Part shown: positions 42,908-52,389 of the stretch, piece after piece | Numbering within the stretch: position 1 is the stretch's first letter | Layout: each line of letters begins with the position of its first letter | Source of the DNA: Nonomuraea roseoviolacea subsp. carminata | GTDB lineage: Bacteria > Actinomycetota > Actinomycetes > Streptosporangiales > Streptosporangiaceae | NCBI RefSeq assembly: GCF_024172185.1 | Contig: NZ_JAMZEC010000001.1 | Location: 9,523,001 to 9,587,000, forward strand | DNA: 64,000 nucleotides | Direction of reading: 5' to 3' | Position numbers and translations under genes: made by a program | The notes under the pieces: generated by a model | What the model saw: the letters and a program-made list of their open reading frames with translations, nothing else | What the model was told of the DNA's origin: nothing | Databases searched by the model: none

Positions 42908-43966
42908 TTACGGACGGATCACTCGCTTGTCGGTGACGATGGCGGTGATCAGGTCGTGCGGGGTCACGTCGAAGGCCGGGTTGACCGCGTCCGTGCCCTC
43001 CGGGGCCAGCCGTGTCCCGCGCAGCGTCACGATCTCCTCGGCGCCCCGGTCCTCGATCTCGATCCCGGCGCCCGTGGGGGTCGCGACGTCGATGGTCGTC
43101 TCGGGCGCGACCACCAGGAACGGCACACCGGCCCGCGCCGCGCCCAGCGCCAGGGCGTACGTGCCGATCTTGTTGGCGGTGTCGCCGTTGGCGGCGATGC
43201 GGTCGGCGCCCACGAGCACCGCGTCCACCCCGCCCCTCGCCAGCAGGTACGGGCCCGCGCCGTCGGCGACCAGCCGGTGCGGCGCGCCCATGCGGGCCAG
43301 CTCCCAGGCGGTCAGCCGGGCGCCCTGGAGCAGCGGCCGGGTCTCCAGCGCGAGCACCTCGGCCAGCAGGCCACGCTCGTGCAGCGTCTGCGCGACGCCG
43401 AGCGCCGTGCCCCGCTCCACGGCCGCGAGCCCGCCGGTGTTGCAGATCGTCATGATCCGCAGCCCGCGACCGGCCGGGGCGAGCAGGTCGGGGAGGTCCA
43501 CGGCGGGGAGGTCCGAGGCGAACGCGCCCGAGGTGGACGCCTCCGAGGCGAACGCGCCCGAGGTGGGCGCCTTCGAGGCGAGCGCGCCCGAGGTGAGGAG
43601 GTCGGCTCCGCGCTCCCCCATCGCCAGGCAGGCCGCGATGTCCTCGTCGCGGATGCGCAGGGCGGCCTCCAGGACGGCCGCGCGGCCCTCCGGCAGCCAG
43701 GCGGCGGCCTGGTCCACGCCCCAGGCGAGGTTGACGGCCGTGGGCCGGGCCGCGCGCAGCCGGGCGACGGCGTCCGGGTCGCCGCCCGACAGCACGACGC
43801 CGAGCGCGCCGGCCACGCCCAGCGCGGGCGCGCCGCGCACGGCCAGCCGCCGGATCGCGTCGACCAGCTCGTCCACGGTGGTGATCCGGAGCGTGACGCA
43901 CTCGTCGGGCAGCCGCGTCTGGTCGATCAGCTCGACCGCGCCGTCCACCCAGTCAATGGTCCTCAC
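42908..43966 (-). CDS. mtnA: S-methyl-5-thioribose-1-phosphate isomerase
   Basis: A 352-aa methionine-salvage isomerase (MTR-1-P to MTRu-1-P), homologous to eIF2B. Family segments: VRTIDWVDGAVELIDQ, RRLAVRGAPALGVAGALGV, the catalytic-Cys region IMTICNTGGLAAVERGTALG, ETRPLLQGARLTAWEL, VLVGADRIAANGDTANKIGT and PTGAGIEIEDRGAEEI. A 30-residue insert of three near-identical decapeptides (TSGAFASEAS type) lies around residue 130. The start is GTG 43966, leaderless 6 nt after TACGGT. Other salvage genes are not nearby. Confidence 0.94.
   Translation of the reverse strand: MRTIDWVDGAVELIDQTRLPDECVTLRITTVDELVDAIRRLAVRGAPALGVAGALGVVLSGGDPDAVARLRAARPTAVNLAWGVDQAAAWLPEGRAAVLEAALRIRDEDIAACLAMGERGADLLTSGALASKAPTSGAFASEASTSGAFASDLPAVDLPDLLAPAGRGLRIMTICNTGGLAAVERGTALGVAQTLHERGLLAEVLALETRPLLQGARLTAWELARMGAPHRLVADGAGPYLLARGGVDAVLVGADRIAANGDTANKIGTYALALGAARAGVPFLVVAPETTIDVATPTGAGIEIEDRGAEEIVTLRGTRLAPEGTDAVNPAFDVTPHDLITAIVTDKRVIRP
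43515..43604. repeat. In-frame 30-bp tandem repeat (three copies) inside mtnA
   Basis: Copies start at 43515, 43545 and 43575 and encode the decapeptides TSGALASKAP, TSGAFASEAS and TSGAFASDLP. It is a recent-looking expansion within a surface loop of a housekeeping enzyme. Confidence 0.85.
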
Positions 43967-43972
43967 CACCGC

Positions 43973-43978
43973 ACCGTA
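43973..43978 (-). promoter_or_regulatory. Leaderless -10 box for mtnA
   Basis: TACGGT on the minus strand, followed by 6 nt and GTG 43966. It decides between two adjacent GTG codons (43969 and 43966). Confidence 0.5.
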
Positions 43979-44196
43979 ACCGACGCCGGTCGATCCGCCA
44001 CTCGTGCGGCGCGTCTCCCTGTCTCGCCATGGACGCACGGCGCGCGATCCCCGGCCGCCCGGCCGCCCGTCCTTCCGTCCCGCCGGGCGAGGCGGAAGGA
44101 CGGGCGGCCGGGCGGGGAAGGTGGGCGATGAAGGAGGCCGGGGAGCGGGCAGGGTGGCGCGGGTGAGGGGCGAAGCAGGCGGGCGGGCCGGGCGGG

Positions 44197-46059
44197 TCAG
44201 CGTTCGGCGAGGACGATGACCGAGTCGCCCTCGGCGAACCGCACCTGCTGCGACTTCGCCGGGTTGAGCACGATGCCGTAGTGCGGCGGCGTGTTGCGCT
44301 CGGCCGCGTGGCGGTAGCCGATCGCCGTCTCCCCGCGCCGCCGCGCCGCCTCGACGACCGTCGAGAACGTCACCTCCGTGCCCGTCTTCACGTAGTCGCC
44401 CGCGGGCCGGGGATAGATCTCGGAGCCGTGCGAGTCGAACAGGTAGCTGAAGACGTCGGCCAGGTGGCGGTTCTCGGCGAGCTGGGCGAGGAGCAGGCCG
44501 ATGACGGTGTCGCTGATGACGATGTCGTCGGCCTCGGTGACCTCGGCCAGCACGCGGTTGCTCTCGTCGTGCATCTCGCTGACGATCGAGTAGCGCTCGC
44601 CCCGGGCGGTCTGCATGTCGCGCAGTTGCAGCAGCGTCATGAGGGTGCGGGTGTCGGCGTGGTGGGGGTCGAAGCGGTCGTCGGACAGGACGATGACGTG
44701 CTGGAACAGCCCGAGGTTGAGCGCTTCGAGCTGGTAGCGGTCGGTGGAGTCGCACTCCTTGACGTGGACCGTGAGGTTGGTCAGCCCGGTCAGGCCCTCA
44801 CCGGCCCGCGGGTGGTCGGCGGCGACCTCCAGGACCGAGCCGGGGGCGACGTAGCCGTCGAGGTAGCGGACGATGTGCTCGGCCCGGCCGTTCCAGTTGA
44901 GCACCAGCGTGCGCTCGGGCTGGAGCGCGGTGGGCGGGGCCGAGACCACGGCCTCCTCCGCCAGGACGGGCTCGCCGGTGGCCAGCCGGATGTGGGAGTC
45001 GTCGTGGGCGATGACGATGACCTGGTCGTGCTCGGTGACGACGGTGTCCATGGGCGGGTTGAGCACCACACCCGAGCGCCGGCGCAGGCCGATGACGGCG
45101 GCGGTCTCGTAGGCGTGCAGCGCCTCGCCGTACGTGCGCCCGACCAGGTCGGCCCCGGAGCGCAGGTAGATCTCGCCGCCGTCGAAGTTGAGCAGGTCCA
45201 TGCAGACGACCGACATGCCCGACTGGCGGGAGGACTGGACGATGAGCCGGGAGGCGGTGTCGTCGGAGTCGACGACGTGGACCTCGCCGCCGCCGGCCAG
45301 GCGGGCGGCGGGGATGTTGCCGGAGGCGGCGATGGCGGCCACGACCGGCGGATGCGCCCCGGCCCGCTTGGCGAGCGCGAGCAGGATCTTGATCACGTGC
45401 GCGTCGGGGTCCTCGTTGTCGGGGGACAGCACGACGACGGAGCGGGCGCTCTGGAGGTTCATGAGCGCGAGGTCGCGCGGCTCGGTGGGCCGCCCGGTGC
45501 GGCACACCAGCCGGGTGCGGCCCAGCTCGACGTGCTCGCGGATCTCCTCCTCCATGTCGAGCTTGTCGCGGTCGGCGAGGACGGCGATGACCGAGCCCGA
45601 CTGGCTGGCGTGCGCCTTGACCAGCTCGCCCACGATCGTGAACACCTGGTCGGACCACCCGAGCACGACCGTGTGGCCCTTCTCCACGATGCGCGAGCGA
45701 CCCCTGCGCAGGCGGTGGACCTTCTGCATCAGCCCGTTGGACAGCAGGCCGACGAGCATGCTGACGATGAACAGGCCGCCGAGGGACCCGGCGAACATGA
45801 CGGTCATGTACGCGGTGGAGCCCTTGTCGCCGGCGACCTTGCCGGGGGTGAGCGCGTGCATGAGCGCGATCCACAGCACCTCGCCCGCGCCGCCCACGCC
45901 CTGCGGCTCGTGGGGGGCCAGCCAGAGCGTCAGCCCCGCGACCGCCACGACGAGCGTCGCCGACAGGACGCCCAGCAGGCCGACGAGCGACGCGGTCCCC
46001 CTGGACATCGTGTTGTCGAACCAGTAGCGCGCCCGCTCACGGAAGCTCACCCCAGCCAC
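44197..46059 (-). CDS. CASTOR/POLLUX-related ion channel-like protein with RCK/TrkA-N domains
   Basis: A 620-aa membrane protein. The cytosolic start FRERARYWFDNTMSRG precedes two membrane helices (about 22-50 and 85-112) with a pore-like loop between them (LMHALTPGKVAGDKGSTAYM). Then come two Rossmann RCK-like domains (HTVVLGWSDQVFTIVGELVK; LVLNWNGRAEHIVRYLDGY) and C-terminal beta elements ending QQVRFAEGDSVIVLAER. This layout matches the bacterial relatives of plant CASTOR/POLLUX channels. Ion selectivity is unknown. GGAGG lies 9 nt before GTG 46059. It is divergent from the DUF5925 ATPase gene. Confidence 0.88.
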   Translation of the reverse strand: MAGVSFRERARYWFDNTMSRGTASLVGLLGVLSATLVVAVAGLTLWLAPHEPQGVGGAGEVLWIALMHALTPGKVAGDKGSTAYMTVMFAGSLGGLFIVSMLVGLLSNGLMQKVHRLRRGRSRIVEKGHTVVLGWSDQVFTIVGELVKAHASQSGSVIAVLADRDKLDMEEEIREHVELGRTRLVCRTGRPTEPRDLALMNLQSARSVVVLSPDNEDPDAHVIKILLALAKRAGAHPPVVAAIAASGNIPAARLAGGGEVHVVDSDDTASRLIVQSSRQSGMSVVCMDLLNFDGGEIYLRSGADLVGRTYGEALHAYETAAVIGLRRRSGVVLNPPMDTVVTEHDQVIVIAHDDSHIRLATGEPVLAEEAVVSAPPTALQPERTLVLNWNGRAEHIVRYLDGYVAPGSVLEVAADHPRAGEGLTGLTNLTVHVKECDSTDRYQLEALNLGLFQHVIVLSDDRFDPHHADTRTLMTLLQLRDMQTARGERYSIVSEMHDESNRVLAEVTEADDIVISDTVIGLLLAQLAENRHLADVFSYLFDSHGSEIYPRPAGDYVKTGTEVTFSTVVEAARRRGETAIGYRHAAERNTPPHYGIVLNPAKSQQVRFAEGDSVIVLAER

Positions 46060-46257
46060 GCCGTCTTACCTCCACCATTCGCACACTTGACCGACGCAAC
46101 AAGGTACAGGTGGATCGGCCCGTCCGCAGCGATACCGATGACCTGGCGAAATGTCCTGTTCAGGGCGTCGGTGCCGGACCTATGACGGATTGCTATGGCG
46201 CCGATGTCATCCCATATCGCAAAACCCTTCGACAGGACGTGGCCGCAAATGGATCAT

Positions 46258-46263
46258 TATCCT
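46258..46263 (+). promoter_or_regulatory. Possible leaderless -10 box for the DUF5925 ATPase gene
   Basis: TATCCT followed by 7 nt and GTG 46271. An ATG at 46265 would lie upstream of the predicted transcript start. Confidence 0.4.
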
Positions 46264-46270
46264 CATGTCC

Positions 46271-47374
<1,104 letters not shown>

Positions 47375-47464
47375 CGCCCCCTCGAACGCGCCTTTTCTGA
47401 CATTTCCGGCGCGTACGTAAACCTTCCGATGCGGTGCACCAGGCCGGGGAGCACAATCGGCCTG

Positions 47465-48538
47465 GTGCTCACCGTCGATCCGGCCCGCGTCGCCTTCCGC
47501 CGCCTCGCCGTGTCCTTCGCGGCCGCGGACGGCGTCCCGGGCGGGCTCGCCCCCTGGACCGGCGACGAGGTGCCGATCGGCTTCCCCGCCACCCAGCTCG
47601 TCCCGTCGTGGACGGCGCGCACCCCGCCCGGCTCCTGGGTCGAGATCGAGCTGCGGGCCAGGACGGCGGCCGGCTCCCTGACCAAGTGGTATGTGATGGG
47701 CCGCTGGTCGGAGCACGGCGACCCGCGCACCTCCGTGGCCGGCCAGGGCGACGACGACGGCGACGTGGCGGTCGACACGTTCGTGGCGCGGCGGCCGGTG
47801 GTGGCCTTCCAGGTCCGGGTGACGCCGTGCGGGCCCGGGGTGGAGGTGGGCTCGCTCGGGGTGATGGCCTCGGCCGTGCCGCCGTTCCCGATCGTCGCCG
47901 CGTACGAGCCGGGCCGGGACGGCGCGGGCGAGGTGCGGCTGGAGGTCCCCCGCCACTCGCAGCACGAGCACGCCGGCCACCACCCGCACCTGGACGGCGG
48001 CGGCGCCAACTGGTGCGGCCCGGCCGCGGTGGCGATGGTGCTCGGCTACTGGGGGCGCGGCCCGGAGGCCGGCGACCTGGCCTGGGTGGGCGAGGGCGAC
48101 CCGTCTCCGCTGGTGGACCACGCGGCCCGCGGCACCTACGACACCAGCTACCAGGGCACCGGCAACTGGCCGTTCAACGTCGCCTACGCCTGCCGGTACG
48201 GGCTGACCGGCTTCGTCACGCGGCTGCGCTCGGCGGCGGAGCTGGAGGCGTTGGTCCGCGCCGGGATCCCGGTCGTCACCTCCCAGTCGTTCAAGGCCCA
48301 CGAGCTGCCGGGGTCCGGCTACTCGACGGAGGGCCACATCATGGTCGTCGTCGGCTTCACCGCCGGAGGCGACGTCGTCGTCAACGACCCGGCCGCGCCG
48401 AGCGACGCCGACGTGCGCAGGGTCTACCCGCGGGCCGCGTTCGAGAACGTGTGGCTGCGGGGCTCGGGCAGCGGCGGCATCGTCTACGTCCTCCATCCGC
48501 CCGGGCACCCCCTTCCCCCTTCCGACGGCAACTGGTGA
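47465..48538 (+). CDS. Peptidase C39-like (papain-fold) protein
   Basis: A 357-aa protein with an N-terminal beta-rich domain (about 1-150; TPPGSWVEIELRARTAAG, VVAFQVRVTPCGPGVEVG) and a C-terminal C39-like cysteine peptidase domain. The catalytic Cys is in GANWCGPAAVAMVLGYWG, His in EGHIMVVVGFTAGG and Asp in VVVNDPAAPSD. No signal peptide is seen. I chose GTG 47465, 7 nt after CACAAT, over ATG 47429. The S9 peptidase gene starts 4 nt after its stop, so the two form an operon. Target peptides are unknown. Confidence 0.87.
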   Translation: MLTVDPARVAFRRLAVSFAAADGVPGGLAPWTGDEVPIGFPATQLVPSWTARTPPGSWVEIELRARTAAGSLTKWYVMGRWSEHGDPRTSVAGQGDDDGDVAVDTFVARRPVVAFQVRVTPCGPGVEVGSLGVMASAVPPFPIVAAYEPGRDGAGEVRLEVPRHSQHEHAGHHPHLDGGGANWCGPAAVAMVLGYWGRGPEAGDLAWVGEGDPSPLVDHAARGTYDTSYQGTGNWPFNVAYACRYGLTGFVTRLRSAAELEALVRAGIPVVTSQSFKAHELPGSGYSTEGHIMVVVGFTAGGDVVVNDPAAPSDADVRRVYPRAAFENVWLRGSGSGGIVYVLHPPGHPLPPSDGNW

Positions 48539-48542
48539 GCAG

Positions 48543-50414
48543 ATGAGCATTCGACCGATCGACGTGGCCCGTACCGACGGCGGCCCCCTGTGGGTGGAGG
48601 CCGTCGCCACGCCCGCCGGGGTGGAGGTGTGGTGGGACGAGCCCCGGCCGCACGAGGGCGGCCGGCGGTGCGTGGTGCGGCGCCTGCCGGACGGCTCGCG
48701 CGTGGACGCGCTCCCGGCGGGCTGGAACGCCCGCAACCGCGTGATCGAGTACGGCGGGCGGTCGTGGCGGCCGCTGCCGGGCGGCGGGCTGGTGTTCACG
48801 AACTGGGCGGACCAGCGCCTGTACCGGCTGGACGGCGCCTCTCAGGGTGACGACGGACCCGTGGCGCTGACGCCGGAGGGGCCGGCCCGCTACGCCGACC
48901 TCTACCTGCCGCCCGGCCGCGACGAGGTGTGGGCCGTGCGCGAGATCGGCACGGAGCGCGACCTGGTCGCCGTGCCGCTGTCCGGCGGGCCGGTGCGGGT
49001 GATCGTCCGGGCGCAGCACTTCCTCATGTGCCCGCGCCTGTCGCCCGGCGGCGGCCACGTGTCGTGGATCGGCTGGGACCATCCGAACATGCCGTGGGAC
49101 GGCACCGAGCTGTGCGTCGCACCGCTCGGCGCGGACGGCGTGGCCGGGCCGCACACGGTGGTGGCGGGCGGGCCCGCCGAGTCGGTGGTGCAGGCGGAGT
49201 GGCGCGACGAGGACGCCCTGTACGCCGTCACGGACCCGACCGGCTGGTGGAACATCCATCTGGTGTCCCGGGAGGGCGGCCCGTACCGCAACCTCACGCC
49301 GCGCGCGGAGGAGTTCGGCGACGCGCCGTGGAAGCCGGGCGCGTCCTGGTTCGCGGTCACGGACGCCGGGCTGGTCGTGGTCCACGGCACGGCCGACCGC
49401 TGGTCGCTGTCCGTGCTGGACCCGGAGACCGGCGGGCTGCGGGACGTGGGCGGCGAGGCGACGTACTGGGGACCGACCGTGTCGGCGGCGGGCGGCATGG
49501 CGGTGGCCGTGATGGCGACGCCGTACACCCCGCGGCAGGTCGTGCTCGTCGACCTGGCGCGCGGCGCGCGCGAGGTGATGTCGGCGCCCAAGCCGCTGCC
49601 CGCCCGCGAGCTGCTGCCCGACCCGGAGGCGGTGACGATCGAGGGCGTGCACGCGCACCTCTACCCGCCGGCCGGGGCGCCCGCCGGCCCCGCCCCGTAC
49701 GTGATCTTCGTGCACGGCGGGCCGACCGGCAACAGGCCGATGGTGCTCGACCTGGAGATCGCCTACTTCACCAGCCGGGGCCTCGGCGTGGCCGAGGTCA
49801 ACTACGGCGGCTCCACCGGCTACGGCCGCGCCTACCGCGAGCGGCTGCGCCACCAGTGGGGCGTGGTCGACGTCGAGGACTGCGCCAAGGTGGCGCGCGG
49901 CCTGGTCACGATGGGCAGGGCCGACGCCGCGCGGATCGCGATCCGGGGCGGCAGCGCCGGCGGCTGGACGACGGTGGCGGCGCTGGTGCACAGCGACGTG
50001 TTCGCGGGCGGCGTCGCGCACTACGCGATCACCGACCCCGAGAGCTGGGCGGCCGAGACGCACGACTTCGAGTCGCGCTACCTCGACGGGCTCATCGGCC
50101 CGCTGCCCGAGACCCGCGACCGCTACACCGAGCGCTCGCCGCTGCTGCGCGCCGCGCACGCCTCCGGGCCGTGCCTCATGCTGCACGGCCTGGAGGACGC
50201 GATCGTGGACGTCGGCCAGGCCGAGCGGTTCGTGGCCGAGCTGGACCGGCACGGCCGGCGGTGGGCGCTGCTCACCTACCCCGGCGAGCAGCACGGCTGG
50301 CGCCGGGAGGAGACGATCGTCTCCGTGCTGGAGGCCGAGCTGGCGTTCTACGGGCTGCTCTTCGGGTTCGAGACGCCCGAGGTGCCGCCGCTGAAACTGG
50401 AAGGAAGACCGTGA
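48543..50414 (+). CDS. S9-family prolyl-oligopeptidase-like peptidase
   Basis: A 623-aa serine peptidase. The N-terminal beta-propeller (about 1-360; repeated blades such as CPRLSPGGGHVSWIGWDHPN) limits access to small peptides. The C-terminal alpha/beta-hydrolase domain has HGGPTGNRP (oxyanion), nucleophile IRGGSAGGWTTVAAL, Asp in GLEDAIVDVGQAE and His in YPGEQHGWRREE. It is cytosolic, with no signal peptide. It is the middle gene of a C39-S9-M20 operon, overlapping the M20 gene by GTGA. Confidence 0.92.
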   Translation: MSIRPIDVARTDGGPLWVEAVATPAGVEVWWDEPRPHEGGRRCVVRRLPDGSRVDALPAGWNARNRVIEYGGRSWRPLPGGGLVFTNWADQRLYRLDGASQGDDGPVALTPEGPARYADLYLPPGRDEVWAVREIGTERDLVAVPLSGGPVRVIVRAQHFLMCPRLSPGGGHVSWIGWDHPNMPWDGTELCVAPLGADGVAGPHTVVAGGPAESVVQAEWRDEDALYAVTDPTGWWNIHLVSREGGPYRNLTPRAEEFGDAPWKPGASWFAVTDAGLVVVHGTADRWSLSVLDPETGGLRDVGGEATYWGPTVSAAGGMAVAVMATPYTPRQVVLVDLARGAREVMSAPKPLPARELLPDPEAVTIEGVHAHLYPPAGAPAGPAPYVIFVHGGPTGNRPMVLDLEIAYFTSRGLGVAEVNYGGSTGYGRAYRERLRHQWGVVDVEDCAKVARGLVTMGRADAARIAIRGGSAGGWTTVAALVHSDVFAGGVAHYAITDPESWAAETHDFESRYLDGLIGPLPETRDRYTERSPLLRAAHASGPCLMLHGLEDAIVDVGQAERFVAELDRHGRRWALLTYPGEQHGWRREETIVSVLEAELAFYGLLFGFETPEVPPLKLEGRP

Positions 50415-51682
50415 AGAGCGTTGCCGAGATCTGCTCGGACCTGATCAGGTTCGACACCACCAACCCGGGCTCGGGCGAGCGGCCGGCGGCCGAGTACGTG
50501 GCCACGCTGCTGGCCGACGCGGGCCTGGAGCCGGAGGTGTTCGAGTCGGCCCCGCGCCGCACGACCGTCGTGGCCCGCCTGGAGGGCGACTCGCCCGACG
50601 CGCTGCTGATCCACGGCCACCTCGACGTGGTGCCGGCCGACCCGGCGGAGTGGCGGACGCACCCATTCTCCGGGGAGATCGCCGACGGCTGCGTGCACGG
50701 CCGGGGCGCGGTGGACATGAAGGGCTCGTGCGCGATGACGCTCGCGACCGTGCTCGGCATGCGGGCGCGCGGCGAGCGGCCGCGGCGCGACGTCGTGCTC
50801 GCCTTCCTCGCCGACGAGGAGGCGACCGGCGACTACGGCTCGCGGCACGCGGTCACCGAGCACCGCGAGCTGTTCGACGGGGTCACGCAGGCGATCAGCG
50901 AGTCGGGCGGGTTCAGCGTCAGCTCCGGCGGGCACCGGGTGTACCCGGTGGCGGTGGGCGAGCGCGGCACGGCCTGGATGAAGCTGACCGCGCACGGGGT
51001 GGCGGGCCACGGCTCGCGGCCCGCCGTGGACAACCCCGTCGCCACGCTCGTCCACGCCCTGTCCCGCGTCGCGTCCCACCAGTGGCCGGTACGGCTCACG
51101 CCGTCGGTGGCGGCGCTCGTCCAGGCGCTGTCGGAGATCACCGGCCAGCCGATCGACCTGGACCGGCTGGACGAGGAGGCGGCCCGGCTCGGCCCGCTCG
51201 GCCTGCTGTTCAAGGGGCAGATCCGCAACTCCGCCAACCCCACCATGCTGGACGCCGGCTACAAGGTGAACGTGGTGCCCTCGACGGCCGAGGCCCACGT
51301 GGACGGCCGCTACCTGCCGGGGCTGCAGGAGGAGTTCCTGGCCACGATCGACGAGCTGCTCGGGCCGAAGATCACCCGGGAGTTCGTGAACCTGGAGGAC
51401 GCCCCGGCCGCGCCGTTCCCGTCGCCGTTCTTCGACGAGCTGGCGGGGGCGCTGGTGGCCGAGGACCCGCTGGCGCGGCCGGTGCCGTACGTGATGAGCG
51501 GCGGCACGGACGCCAAGTCGTTCGCCCGGCTCGGCATCGAGGGCTACGGGTTCGCGCCGCTGATGCTGCGGCCCGACCTCGACTACTTCGGGATGTTCCA
51601 CGGCAAGGACGAGCGGGTGCCGGTGGAGGGGCTGGAGTTCGGCACCCGCGTGCTGACCCGCCTGCTCACCGCGAAACCGTAG
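50411..51682 (+). CDS. M20-family zinc peptidase (ArgE/DapE/CPG2-like)
   Basis: A 423-aa metallopeptidase. Metal ligands are in LLIHGHLDVVPAD, HGRGAVDMKGSCAM, FLADEEATGDYGSRHAV and a late MFHGKDERVPVEG. The dimerisation lid is marked by AHGVAGHGSRPAVDNPV. It starts at GTG 50411 overlapping the S9 stop, so it is translated with it. A role in finishing peptide breakdown to amino acids is likely from the context; exact specificity is unknown. Confidence 0.9.
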   Translation: MKSVAEICSDLIRFDTTNPGSGERPAAEYVATLLADAGLEPEVFESAPRRTTVVARLEGDSPDALLIHGHLDVVPADPAEWRTHPFSGEIADGCVHGRGAVDMKGSCAMTLATVLGMRARGERPRRDVVLAFLADEEATGDYGSRHAVTEHRELFDGVTQAISESGGFSVSSGGHRVYPVAVGERGTAWMKLTAHGVAGHGSRPAVDNPVATLVHALSRVASHQWPVRLTPSVAALVQALSEITGQPIDLDRLDEEAARLGPLGLLFKGQIRNSANPTMLDAGYKVNVVPSTAEAHVDGRYLPGLQEEFLATIDELLGPKITREFVNLEDAPAAPFPSPFFDELAGALVAEDPLARPVPYVMSGGTDAKSFARLGIEGYGFAPLMLRPDLDYFGMFHGKDERVPVEGLEFGTRVLTRLLTAKP

Positions 51683-51705
51683 TGGAACAAAGCATTCCGT
51701 TCTGC

Positions 51706-51711
51706 TATGCT
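51706..51711 (+). promoter_or_regulatory. -10 box for the DinB-like (TIGR03086) gene
   Basis: TATGCT, 33 bp before ATG 51744. GGAAGGG lies in the leader as a Shine-Dalgarno sequence. Confidence 0.5.
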
Positions 51712-51743
51712 GGATTCATCAGCGAACGGAAGGGCTGCGGAAC

Positions 51744-52346
51744 ATGAGCGAGATCACGAACACCGGCTGGGACGTCCTGGACTTCTCCCACCAGGCGCTG
51801 CGCCAGGTCGTGCGCGGGGTGCCCGCGGGAGCGTGGCAGCTGCCCACCCCCTGCTCCCAGTGGGACGTGACCCAGGTCCTCCAGCACGCCGCCGGCGACC
51901 AGATCGGCTTCGCCGCGTTCCTCACCGGGGAGCCCGGCCCGTCCGAGGACCCGTTCGCGCCCTCCGGCGCCCTCGCCGGCGACCCGGAGGCGTACGCCGA
52001 GGCGGCCCTGAGCCGCTCGGCCGCGGCCTGGGCCGGCGTCGACCGCGCCGCCGAGCAGGTGCCCGTGCCGGTGCCGCCGAACACGATGGAGCCGTCGCTC
52101 GGCGCGGGCGCCTGCGCGCTCGACGCCGCCGTCCACTCCTGGGACATCGCGGTCGCCACCGGGCAGCCGTCGCCGCTGACCGGCGAGGTGGCGCGTGAGC
52201 TGCTGGAGGTGTCGCGGCGGATCGTCGAGCCGCTGCGCGCCTGGGGGGCGTACGCGGCGGTGCTGCCGGCCGAGGAGGGCGACGACGACGTGGCGGCGCT
52301 CCTGCGCTACCTGGGCCGCGACCCCCGCTGGACCCCGGCCGCCTGA
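51744..52346 (+). CDS. TIGR03086-type metal-binding (DinB/mycothiol-dependent-like) protein
   Basis: A 200-aa helical-bundle protein of the actinobacterial maleylpyruvate-isomerase/DinB superfamily. The N-terminal signature is LPTPCSQWDVTQVLQHAAGD, with a metal-binding His at the end of the helix. ACALDAAVHSWDIAVATGQP carries the second conserved His/Asp. Members are thought to be mycothiol-dependent transferases or isomerases; the substrate is unknown. It is probably monocistronic, as the next gene is convergent. Confidence 0.88.
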   Translation: MSEITNTGWDVLDFSHQALRQVVRGVPAGAWQLPTPCSQWDVTQVLQHAAGDQIGFAAFLTGEPGPSEDPFAPSGALAGDPEAYAEAALSRSAAAWAGVDRAAEQVPVPVPPNTMEPSLGAGACALDAAVHSWDIAVATGQPSPLTGEVARELLEVSRRIVEPLRAWGAYAAVLPAEEGDDDVAALLRYLGRDPRWTPAA

Positions 52347-52389
52347 CCCCGCCGGGCCCCTTGGGACGGTGCGATCCGTCCCAAGGGAC

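Noticed and set aside
44281..46185. 634-codon plus-strand frame antisense to the channel gene
   Set aside because: No motif or hydrophobic pattern; the minus-strand channel has clear RCK domains and membrane helices.
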